The position numbers and the translations under genes are program-made. A DNA stretch of 6,001 nucleotides from an uncultured bacterium (GTDB lineage Bacteria; Patescibacteria; JAEDAM01; Absconditabacterales; Absconditicoccaceae), in contig CALFEN010000172.1 in assembly GCA_937950065.1 (NCBI GenBank), positions 1 to 6,001 of the forward strand. Reading direction: 5' to 3'. Below the pieces are notes generated by a model. The model was not told the origin of the DNA. It did not search any database and saw only the letters and a list, made by a program, of their open reading frames with translations. Below are positions 1-6,001 of this stretch, piece after piece. How positions within the stretch are numbered: position 1 is the stretch's first letter; each line of letters begins with the position of its first letter.

Positions 1-384
1 AGGAAATCTATATGAAAGAGAACTTGAGATACATCTATTATGGTCTCTTACAATATACTTGGTAAAGTAACAACATGAGATGTTACTGATTATTCTATAT
101 GGGCATATTGTCAAGAATATAAAAAATCAGGGGATTCATTGCTTTCATGAGCTGTAGTCAATTCTCCTATCAGTGTAAAAGTCGCTTTTACTGGAGATAT
201 ATATTACGCTATTAATTATCAGGCTCCTATGAAGTGAGATAATTATACAACAGATGTCCAAAATATCTTTCCAATCGCTATATCAAGTAAAATATTAAAC
301 ATATCTCAATCTGATTATGATAAAATGATAATTGATTTTGTATCTAGAACTTATGTAGCTGCTCAAAAATTTTTTGGGATGTAA
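1..384 (+). CDS. 3' end of an unrecognised protein, UGA-glycine code (partial)
   Basis: Frame 1 is open from the first base and ends at TAA 382-384, giving 127 residues if UGA is read as glycine. The start lies outside the window. Five of its nine glycines are UGA (residues 5, 9, 26, 50 and 79), so a standard-code reading breaks it into pieces. I see no transmembrane segment. The composition is polar, rich in Ser, Thr, Tyr and Asp, with short alternating stretches such as VKVAFTGDIYYAINYQ that suggest beta structure, followed by a more helical C-terminus (about residues 103-127). It has one cysteine (residue 37). An exported or surface protein is possible but not shown, because the N-terminus is missing. 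I recognise no family. An intrinsic terminator follows 30 bases after the stop, so this is the last gene of its transcript. The reading frame is well supported; the function is unknown. Confidence 0.8.
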
Positions 385-414
385 TCTCTACATAAATCAA
401 TTAAATAAAATAAT

Positions 415-440
415 AAAAAAACAGATTTCTCTGTTTTTTT
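415..440 (+). terminator. Rho-independent terminator after the first gene
   Basis: A run of seven A bases plus CAGA (415-425), a TTTC loop (426-429) and TCTG plus seven T bases (430-440) form an 11-bp stem ending in a U-tract. It lies 30 bases downstream of the TAA at 382-384. The A-tract would let it work weakly on the other strand as well. Confidence 0.8.
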
Positions 441-545
441 GTTTTATATCTAGAAAATTATTAATAGACATAGTCGGAGAATTAGACTTTATTATTTATG
501 TTTTTTTTATTAATACCCTTTTAAATTTTCTTTATCAAAAATCAA

Positions 546-573
546 TTGACTTTAATAAGAAAAAATATATAAG
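546..573 (+). promoter_or_regulatory. Sigma70-type promoter for the 171-residue membrane protein
   Basis: TTGACT (546-551) and TATAAG (568-573) are separated by 16 bases, and TAAGAT at 570-575 is an alternative -10. The site is 59 bases upstream of the ATG at 633. The rest of 441-632 is AT-rich with no credible gene. Confidence 0.55.
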
Positions 574-618
574 ATTATTACGGTTCACAGTCCAAATAAT
601 TATAAAACCTTTTTCATT

Positions 619-625
619 GAGGAGA
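619..625 (+). promoter_or_regulatory. Strong Shine-Dalgarno sequence deciding the start at 633
   Basis: GAGGAGA lies upstream of ATG 633, with 8 bases between GGAG (621-624) and the ATG. The match to anti-SD is close, in contrast to the SD-less code-25 genes in this window. Confidence 0.75.
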
Positions 626-632
626 TCCAACC

Positions 633-1148
633 ATGAATCCTATATTTATTTTTTTTATTGCCCTTTTTCTGGCTTGTATTTTAGGAGTAATCCTTCTTTT
701 TCTTTACATAATTTTGTATACCATGATTTTATATCAAGAACTTGGGGGATATGATCTTAAAAACACAAAGCATTTGAGGAATTCAGGACATTATTTGTTT
801 TATGGTTTGTTATTTCTTTTGTTATTTTATTTTTTGGGAGATAATAAAGAGTTTCAAATATCAATGTTGGCTATGGCCGCAGGTATTTCATTATTCTCTT
901 GTTACATTACACTCTCCCAAAATTTGGCTGCTGAATTAATAGAATCAGACAATAGTTTTTTTGCAACAATCTTGTTTTCACTTCTGCTGTTTGTGTCTAT
1001 ACCTTGTTTTCCTGTTAAAGTGTTTTGTCTGACACGTAAGGGGAATAACTCCCTAAAATCTACTTTTCTTTATGTGTTTGCCATTGCTTATTCTCTTTTA
1101 GGTTTTTCCTATTTCATGAGTCTTATGATGCGCTCTGTATCTGTGTAG
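633..1148 (+). CDS. Small multi-pass membrane protein of unknown function (171 aa)
   Basis: The frame starts at ATG 633 and ends at TAG 1146-1148. The start is fixed by a strong Shine-Dalgarno sequence and there is a promoter upstream. The protein is very hydrophobic, with probable membrane segments near residues 3-34 (long, perhaps a bent helix or signal anchor), 53-69, 74-94, 107-127 and 143-163. Short polar loops lie between them, for example LKNTKHLRN at 42-50 and a basic loop around LTRKGNNSLK at 133-142. I see no catalytic motif and recognise no family. All nine glycines use GGN codons and none uses UGA, unlike the flanking code-25 genes. It converges with the gene at 1258-1656 on a shared palindrome. 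The good SD, promoter and consistent hydrophobic pattern make it a credible gene; its function and origin are open. Confidence 0.75.
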   Translation: MNPIFIFFIALFLACILGVILLFLYIILYTMILYQELGGYDLKNTKHLRNSGHYLFYGLLFLLLFYFLGDNKEFQISMLAMAAGISLFSCYITLSQNLAAELIESDNSFFATILFSLLLFVSIPCFPVKVFCLTRKGNNSLKSTFLYVFAIAYSLLGFSYFMSLMMRSVSV

Positions 1149-1213
1149 ACGTTGTTTTTATAATGGTTATTGGAGGTGTTGTATTTTTTTGGCATCTCTA
1201 TCAGTTTTTGAAA

Positions 1214-1245
1214 AATCTGGCCGTGGGGATCCCCACGGCCAGATT
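1214..1245. terminator. Perfect 32-bp palindrome, probable shared terminator of convergent genes
   Basis: Two 16-base arms (1214-1229 and 1230-1245) are exact reverse complements centred on GGATCC. As RNA this would fold into a 14-bp, GC-rich stem with a GAUC loop on either strand. It lies between the stop of the + gene (1148) and the stop of the - gene (1258-1260), where a bidirectional terminator is expected. On the minus strand the distal arm runs into five U bases, so it looks a better terminator for the - gene. On the plus strand the U-tract is poor (AUUAGCGUU). The stem is strikingly GC-rich for this AT-rich window. Confidence 0.7.
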
Positions 1246-1257
1246 AGCGTTAGAAGT

Positions 1258-1656
1258 TTATACCTTGGATTGCTTAAGTATAGCAAAAATTCTAGGGGGC
1301 ATCCATTTCCCCAGTTTTTCTATTTCTGCCAAGTTTAGGGTTTCTTTTATTTTTTGAATATTTCTTGGCAGTAATATTTCGATGATACTCGAAAATAGAA
1401 TTAAATCCTCCGTTTTGGAACTCCCTAAAAATGATTCCATTACATGTTTTAGGTTGGACAACCTTAAACAATCAAAATACTGGTTTATCAGCCTTTTACC
1501 TTTGATTTTACGCAAGTGTGCCAGTATATCTGCGTGGTTTCCATTGTTTGCTGCCTGTTCAAAGCTTTTAAGGAGATTGTTTTTTTGCGATTTCCAAATT
1601 ACCAAGACAATGATTGATGCCACGGTCAAAAAGGCGGATATCGCCATAGTATTCAT
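1258..1656 (-). CDS. Single-pass membrane protein with helical cytoplasmic region, unknown function (132 aa)
   Basis: I chose the ATG at 1654-1656 because GGAGGAGG sits just upstream with 8 bases between AGGAGG and the ATG. An upstream TTG (1672-1674) would place that Shine-Dalgarno sequence inside the coding region. The stop is TAA (1258-1260). Residues 4-21 (MAISAFLTVASIIVLVIW region) form one N-terminal membrane anchor, followed by the basic KSQKNNLLK, so the rest is probably cytoplasmic. Residues 28-132 look all-helical, with amphipathic stretches resembling a short alpha-solenoid (about 30-48, 54-75, 83-96, 98-105, 109-128), but I cannot assign a family. All four glycines are GGN and none is UGA. 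It has its own promoter (1706-1733) and converges with the membrane-protein gene at 633-1148. Whether the two work together is unknown. Confidence 0.75.
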   Translation of the reverse strand: MNTMAISAFLTVASIIVLVIWKSQKNNLLKSFEQAANNGNHADILAHLRKIKGKRLINQYFDCLRLSNLKHVMESFLGSSKTEDLILFSSIIEILLPRNIQKIKETLNLAEIEKLGKWMPPRIFAILKQSKV

Positions 1657-1662
1657 AGGTTT

Positions 1663-1670
1663 TGCCTCCT
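1663..1670 (-). promoter_or_regulatory. Strong Shine-Dalgarno sequence for the 132-residue protein
   Basis: GGAGGAGG on the minus strand (CCTCCTCC on plus) is placed 6-8 bases upstream of ATG 1656-1654. It is a near-perfect anti-SD match and selects this ATG over the upstream TTG. Confidence 0.75.
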
Positions 1671-1705
1671 CCAAGGGTTATTTTTTTCAAAAATTGAAAA
1701 GAACT

Positions 1706-1733
1706 CTTATAAGTATTTTTTTACAAAAATCAA
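1706..1733 (-). promoter_or_regulatory. Sigma70-type promoter for the 132-residue protein
   Basis: On the minus strand TTGATT (1733-1728) and TATAAG (1711-1706) are separated by 16 bases, about 50 bases upstream of the ATG. The spacer length and -10 hexamer match those of the promoter at 546-573. Confidence 0.5.
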
Positions 1734-1763
1734 GATGTTTTTAGATTTTAATTTATGAAATTG

Positions 1764-1787
1764 AAAAAATTTGTTTTAGAAATTTTT
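1764..1787 (-). terminator. Weak AT-only hairpin downstream of murC, possible operon terminator
   Basis: On the minus strand AAAAATTT, a 7-base CTAAAAC loop and AAATTTTTT form an 8-bp A-U stem ending in U bases, 36 bases after the murC stop. It has no GC pairs, so it is weak, and chance occurrence in AT-rich DNA is quite possible. Confidence 0.3.
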
Positions 1788-1822
1788 AATTTTTTATCGT
1801 CTTGTTTATAAATTGAAATCAT

Positions 1823-3187
1823 CTAAAAGATGTTTTCTGAATTTCTTAAGTTAAAATCTAGATCACCAGCACTAAAATTTATTATTATATCATTCTTATT
1901 TCCATTTACACAAATTTCTTTAACCTGTTCAAAACCTTTGAAATATTCTCATCAGCTCTGATTTGCAAAGATATTGCCCAGTTCTTCTATGCTATTTATA
2001 TTCTTAAAATCTTTATTTTGAAATTGTATTTTTAATTGCTCAAGAGATTCTCTGGCTGCGTAGATGTCATATATGTAGACTTTATCAAATTTTTTCAAAG
2101 TCTTTTTGAAATCATCCCAAAATTCTAAAACTCTTCTAGCTTGATGAGGCTGAAAAATACATATAAGTTTTTTGTGAGGATATTGATTTCTAAAAGCATG
2201 ATAAACAGCACAAAGTTCCCCTGGATGATGTCAGTAATCAGTGTATATCTGTGCTCATTTTTTATTTTTACCCAAAAATTCCATTCTTCTCCATATTCAT
2301 TTGAAATTTTCTATTATGTTGAGTATTTCTTTGTATTTGATATTTTTATTTATATACTTACTTATTCCATAGACAAGTGCTCAATTTTTTTGGTTGTGTT
2401 CTCAAAAGATGTGTTTAAATCCAATATTCTTTAGTCAGATAGCCTTTATTTTTTTGAATCTCAAGAGTCTTATATTTTTATCATTGTTTAGCATAAAAAC
2501 CTTTTTATCAGTGAGTTTTATAAAATCTTTGAACGCCTGTAGATATGTATAAAAATCTATATAGACATCAGAATGATCTAATTCTATATTTGTAATTATG
2601 CTGTAGTAGCTTTGTAAATGTAAAAAATGTTTGTTAAATTCGTCAGCTTCTAGTATAAAATAATATCTTCTTGTATTTTTTGTCCTTTTTCATTCAAAGA
2701 TATCTGAAAAAATATTGTGTACTTTGCCTTTTAGACTTTTATTCAAAAAGTAATTTTTATTGTCAAATTTGGGCATCAAAGCTCAAACTATTCCTATTGC
2801 AAAATTTTTATTTATTTTGCTAAATACTTCTATAAGCATAGAGGTTGTACTGCTTTTCCCATGTGTTCAAGCTACAGATATGGTTTTGAAATTTCTTGAA
2901 AGTATTCCCAGAAATTCAAAATAAGATAAGTTTTTTATGTTATCTTTTTTTGCTGTTTTTACTTCCACGGTGTTGGTAGTTGCGTCTGAATATATTACAA
3001 AATCATCTTTTTGTAGAGTGTAATTTCAATGTCAAAAAATGATTTCTATTCATTGCTTTTTTAGATTGCCTGTAATTTCACTTTCAGATTTGTCTATTCA
3101 AATTATATTGCTATATCATAGTTCTTTGGTGATATATGCCAATGATGATATTCATGATCATCATATTCATACAAAAACGATATTCAT
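1823..3187 (-). CDS. murC: UDP-N-acetylmuramate--L-alanine ligase (MurC), UGA-glycine code
   Basis: MurC is the cytoplasmic enzyme that uses ATP to add L-alanine to UDP-MurNAc, the first step of the peptidoglycan stem peptide. Reading UGA as glycine gives an uninterrupted 454-residue frame from ATG (3185-3187) to TAG (1823-1825), the usual MurC length. The N-terminal Rossmann motif is VGIGGSGISSLA (residues 6-17). The P-loop is AGTHGKSST (106-114). EADE (180-183) and ITNIELDH (198-205) mark the central ATPase domain. RRME (300-303), DYGHHP (317-322) and FQPH (345-348) mark the C-terminal ligase domain, and FSAGDLD (438-444) corresponds to the late GAGD motif. About 20 of 33 glycines are UGA, including all four of GxGGxG. 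The start sits 20 bases after the pilin-like gene's stop with no Shine-Dalgarno sequence, so it is probably co-transcribed. The recycling ligase Mpl is an alternative, but the GxGGxGxS N-terminus fits MurC better. Confidence 0.93.
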
Positions 3188-3207
3188 TTATAAAACCATT
3201 TTAAAAA

Positions 3208-4155
3208 TTAAACAGCTTGCACTATTACGAAGTTTGTCAAAAGATAGGCAGCTCATATCATTATTATTCATATAAATATATACAAAAAACTTTTTTTAAG
3301 AGTTTTCATAAGTTCTGGATCTTCAGGTTTGGTCAGCATCAAAAAAGTTTGATATATGATGATTACCAAAATAATAAACGCTATCAACCCCATAAACCAG
3401 TTTAATATATTATACATAAATATAAGATTGCTTTGTGTAAGTACTCATTGTCATATATTAGGTAACTGACTCACTGTCCTTCACTCTTCATATATACTAT
3501 CTCTAGCTCAATAAGTCGCTTCTACTATTTTTTTGGCTGACATTATTACAAGTATTCATATAATATTCCAGACAATGATTCTTTGAGATTGTGCTTTGAT
3601 TTCTTCGGAAGGACTCCATATAAATTTGAAAAAATGGATTACAAGTATTATAAATAATATTCATACTATCAGATACATAATGACTTTCACAAAAGGGTAT
3701 ATAACTTTTTCATATAAATTAACAGCAATAGATAATCATTCTACAGTTCCTCCTGTCCCATTAAGGAGTACTCCGCTTCATCATGACGATCATACGATGA
3801 GTTCTCATATGATACCCCCGGAAACAGCTAGCAATACTCAAATAGTTCCATATATCAAAAAATTTCTTCATTTGTTTTTACTTTCACCGTCTTTTGCAAA
3901 CATCAAGTTATAAAATCATATTACTGCTATGAGTATTCATACCATGATACAGATAGGTATAATTATTTTTATTCATACATATGATAGCAACGATTTTATA
4001 CCACTACCTCATGTATCATATGTCAGGCTTGTATCAAGTTTGGCATCCATATCGGAAGTAGTGTCATTTATAGTATCTACTAAATCGCTTGTATCTGCAA
4101 ATGTTATTCATATTCAGATAATCAATATTGAAATTATTCATAATATTTTTTTCAT
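3208..4155 (-). CDS. Exported membrane protein with three VirB2/TrbC-pilin-like hairpin repeats (315 aa)
   Basis: With UGA as glycine the frame runs from ATG (4153-4155) to TAA (3208-3210). Residues 1-20 form a signal peptide (MKKILG, a hydrophobic core, then TFA before DTS). An acidic, Ser/Thr-rich segment follows (21-50). Then come three similar units, each made of a membrane helix, a short charged loop and a second membrane helix: about 57-121 (loop AKDGESKNKGRNF), 148-213 (loop SPSEEIKAQSQRI) and 246-312 (loop TKPEDPELMKTLKKSF). The second helix of each has an IG-I/V hydrophobic pattern. This matches the two-helix architecture of VirB2/TrbC-type pilins and related small T4SS membrane proteins, here apparently in triplicate; a VirB6-like role is the alternative. 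Glycine-rich linkers separate units 1 and 2 (122-140). About 22 of 33 glycines are UGA. It starts 10 bases after the preceding gene's stop. The frame is certain; the pilin relation is inferred from pattern only. Confidence 0.8.
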
Positions 4156-4165
4156 TTTTGTTTTG

Positions 4166-5209
4166 TTATATTTTAAATAATTTTGTTATTCAGTCTGCTA
4201 TTTCATATAATATAGGTATGTGAGGCAGTTTTTTTCATTTGAACATGATAAGATATCTTCATACCAATAATAAGAATGGAAATGAATATATAAGTCAGTA
4301 TAAGTCGTATTCTAGATCAGAAAGAAGATAAAAATATACATAGCTGCAGCATAAAAATAATAATATAAGATATTCTATTATTATTTTTACGTTATATTTT
4401 TTTCAGGAAAGATTGTTATCTGATTCATTCTGAAAGTAGTTTAATTCTTGATACGGTTTTTTTGCTTTATCTATTTCTTGAGGTAGAGTAGTGTTAGGCT
4501 TTAGGTTTGGTGCTTTTAGTTTCTCAAATAAATAAATTATACTTCATCTTATATAACCAAATATTTCTTCGGGATTTTTTTTGAAAAAGTCATTCAACTC
4601 CCTTTTTATATCATTGCTTATAATATCTACTCATCATACTAATGATATTATTCTAAAAGCAAAGAATATTACGAATACGAAGTTTATAAAAACACTTCTT
4701 ATCATAAGATTGCATGCTATATAAAAAGTCAAAATGATGATACTTTCTTTGATCCATCGGAAATTATCATCGTTTTTAGTCCCATAGTATCGTAAAAATA
4801 TATTATAAAGCGGGAGGTAATAAAAAATTATATCTAGATTTCAAGCTTTTATTTTATTTTCTTCAATAATTTTTTCCCCAGCTTTTACTATATTTTTATC
4901 CTGGAAAATGTAAAATATTCAAATAACTATTCAAACGACTATTCATAAAATTATAGCATAGTTGAGATAGTATAAAAATGGATTGTATCAGTTTAAAAAA
5001 TTAAATATACCAAGAATTATATAGATTATAAAAAAAATTAATAAGATGTTTCAATATTTGATATAATTGTTTATAAACTTGATATCCTCTTTGTTTAAAT
5101 CATATCTTCATCTTTTGATAACATGAGGTATTATAGGAGCCAGCAAAAATATGGCACTTAACGCTCGTATATGTTTATTCTCTATCTTAAACTCTTTTTC
5201 TTCTGGCAT
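4166..5209 (-). CDS. Polytopic membrane protein of a type IV secretion-like cluster, unrecognised family (347 aa)
   Basis: With UGA as glycine the frame runs from ATG (5207-5209) to TAA (4166-4168). The N-terminus is charged and cytoplasmic-looking (MPEEKEFKIENKHIR). Probable membrane segments lie near residues 15-31, 53-72, 84-103, 156-170, 172-192, 276-297 and 303-322, with a possible one at 125-140. A polar region of about 80 residues (194-275), rich in Lys, Asn, Glu and Pro (APNLKPNTTLPQEIDKAKK), separates the last two helices from the rest and may be a soluble domain or loop. About 15 of 19 glycines are UGA, including a tandem pair at 192-193. I recognise no family and see no catalytic motif. 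It lies 49 bases downstream of the VirB4-type ATPase and 10 bases upstream of the pilin-like gene, which suggests a membrane component of the same machine. No Shine-Dalgarno sequence precedes the ATG. Confidence 0.8.
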
Positions 5210-5258
5210 TTTTATATATTATTTTTAAAAGCTTTATTATTCAGTTTGTATAGTAAAT

Positions 5259-6001
5259 TTATCTTATATCAGTGGTTATAAATTGTTTCTCTTGTGGGGA
5301 CGCTAGTATTTTTACTGCTACATGCTGACTTCACGCAAAAAGTAATCATTCTCAAATATTACTTGATACAAGTTTTTGTTTTTCGTTTTCAGATAGACCA
5401 AAAATACCGGCAAGGGCTTTAATCGAAGCTGTAGATTGTTTTAATAAAATCTGGAGAGAAGAGTTTGAAACAATAGGTTTTCAGTATTTGGATTTGATAA
5501 AGTCTTCCACGTCCTGTGATATAGTGGTAATACCAAGTCAGTATTTCCTAGCTCTTTTTACTAAACCAAACAAGAAGTTTGCACTGACTTCATTTTGCAT
5601 CATGATCCATGCTTCATCTACAACTAGTAGTCTTTTCTTTTTTTGTGCCCTTACTTTTGTCCATATAAAATTCAATACATTAAACATTGCTGGCGTTTTG
5701 AGTGCATCTTCCAAATCCCTTATACTGAACACTGTAAGTCAGGTACTTAAATTTACATTAGTAGAATTATTAAATAATTTTCCAAATGTTCATGTTACGT
5801 ATTTACTCAACTTAATTGCTAGTTTCTCTCATCATTCCATTCATTCTAGCACGTTTAGCAGATCTTCCATGATAGGCATTTGTTTGTCTTCTACATCTTC
5901 TTTTTCAAAAGTTAGATCTTTGAGCGCATAGGTAGCTTGGATTGCCTTATCAAGTATAGCTTCTTCTTCAGGACTTACTCATCCGAGCAATACTGAAATA
6001 A
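5259..6001 (-). CDS. virB4: VirB4/TraC-type type IV secretion ATPase, C-terminal part (partial)
   Basis: The frame enters at the right edge (first whole codon 5997-5999) and ends at TAA (5259-5261), giving 246 residues with UGA as glycine. VirB4 proteins are cytoplasmic AAA+ type ATPases that power type IV secretion and pilus assembly. The Walker B motif is LLVVDEAW (residues 124-131). RARKYGLGITTISQDVEDF (149-167) carries the conserved Gln after Ser of the VirB4/TraC/HerA group. SNSSLQILLKQS (178-189) and GEGLLFAG (216-223) are further typical VirB4 C-terminal motifs, followed by a tail near SPQEKQF. The Walker A motif and N-terminal domain must lie beyond 6001. About 11 of 17 glycines are UGA. 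It is the most upstream visible gene of the minus-strand run, 49 bases before the polytopic membrane protein. A TraC or other conjugative VirB4 homologue is the same family. Confidence 0.92.

Larger units (their letters stand above)
441..1822. other. Block lacking UGA-glycine codons; possible foreign insertion or assembly join
   Basis: This interval lies between the ends of two convergent code-25 genes and holds two small genes that also converge. Neither has an in-frame UGA (0 of 13 glycines by hand count, against about 73 of 111 in the surrounding genes). Both have strong Shine-Dalgarno sequences, which the neighbours lack, and its coding parts look less AT-rich. The exact edges cannot be set from the sequence: I found no flanking direct repeat, integrase or transposase. 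Both genes end with TAG or TAA, so they would still be translated correctly under code 25. The alternatives are recent horizontal acquisition or a chimeric contig. Confidence 0.55.

Noticed and set aside
374..754. Standard-code open frame of 126 codons overlapping the first gene's end and the 633 gene
   Set aside because: It begins inside the tail of the code-25 gene, runs through the terminator at 415-440 and overlaps the better supported gene at 633 in another frame. It has no ribosome binding site.
1163..1357. Short + strand frame (64 codons) after the 171-residue gene
   Set aside because: It has no Shine-Dalgarno sequence, its frame runs through the 32-bp palindrome, and it overlaps the antisense gene at 1258-1656.
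1382..1744. Plus-strand frame of 120 codons
   Set aside because: It is antisense to the 132-residue gene and extends over its promoter; no ribosome binding site.
441..1822. Insertion sequence or transposon
   Set aside because: I found no transposase or integrase, terminal inverted repeats or target-site duplication at either side of the block.
2141..4180. Several plus-strand open frames (2141-2434, 3039-3275, 3217-3405, 3596-3913, 3929-4180)
   Set aside because: All are antisense shadows of murC and the pilin-like gene, which show conserved motifs or clear membrane architecture on the minus strand.
5538..5732. A separate small minus-strand gene ending at UGA after RARKY
   Set aside because: This is an internal piece of VirB4: reading the UGA as glycine continues into GLGITTISQDVEDF and further VirB4 motifs.
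5488..5931. Plus-strand frame of 147 codons
   Set aside because: It is antisense to the VirB4-type ATPase, whose Walker B and C-terminal motifs identify the real strand.
1823..6001. Minus-strand genes as decayed pseudogenes full of stop codons
   Set aside because: The only interrupting codon is UGA and it falls at glycine positions. No frameshifts or in-frame UAA/UAG occur over four genes, so recoding explains the pattern.
1823..6001. UGA read as tryptophan (code 4) or as selenocysteine
   Set aside because: UGA occupies conserved glycine sites such as GxGGxG and A-G-T-H-G-K, is far too frequent for selenocysteine, and tryptophan is encoded by UGG in the same genes.
1..6001. CRISPR array, tRNA or rRNA genes
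   Set aside because: I see no regularly spaced repeats and no tRNA or rRNA signatures on either strand.

Overview
The window most likely comes from a candidate-phyla (CPR/Patescibacteria) bacterium of the Gracilibacteria/Absconditabacteria (BD1-5/SR1) group. The sequence is very AT-rich. Five reading frames only open up when UGA is read as glycine (genetic code 25), and UAA and UAG are the only stops they use. The assignment is firm: UGA falls on invariant glycines, for example in the Rossmann GxGGxG motif and the P-loop of MurC. By my hand count UGA supplies about 73 of 111 glycines in these five frames. A standard-code gene caller would break all of them into fragments.

Layout. (1) 1-384 (+): the 3' end of an unrecognised protein with UGA-Gly codons, followed by an intrinsic terminator at 415-440. 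(2) About 441-1822: a block of different character with two small genes of unknown function. A multi-pass membrane protein lies on + (633-1148), and a single-pass protein with a helical cytoplasmic part lies on - (1258-1656). The two converge on a perfect 32-bp palindrome (1214-1245). Each has a good sigma70-type promoter and a strong Shine-Dalgarno sequence, and neither contains an in-frame UGA. (3) 1823-6001 (-): a compact operon-like run of four genes, read right to left. They are the C-terminal part of a VirB4/TraC-type secretion ATPase (5259-6001, cut by the window edge), a 347-residue polytopic membrane protein (4166-5209), a 315-residue protein with a signal peptide and three copies of a VirB2/TrbC-pilin-like helical hairpin (3208-4155), and murC (1823-3187). 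The gaps between them are 49, 10 and 20 bases.

How the genes fit together. VirB4, the polytopic membrane protein and the pilin-like membrane protein look like part of a reduced type IV secretion or pilus-like machine. The ATPase would be cytoplasmic and the other two would form the membrane part. MurC, the UDP-N-acetylmuramate:L-alanine ligase of peptidoglycan synthesis, sits directly downstream and is probably co-transcribed; a functional link is inference only. The central block is either a horizontally acquired insertion or an assembly join, and that is the main open question here.
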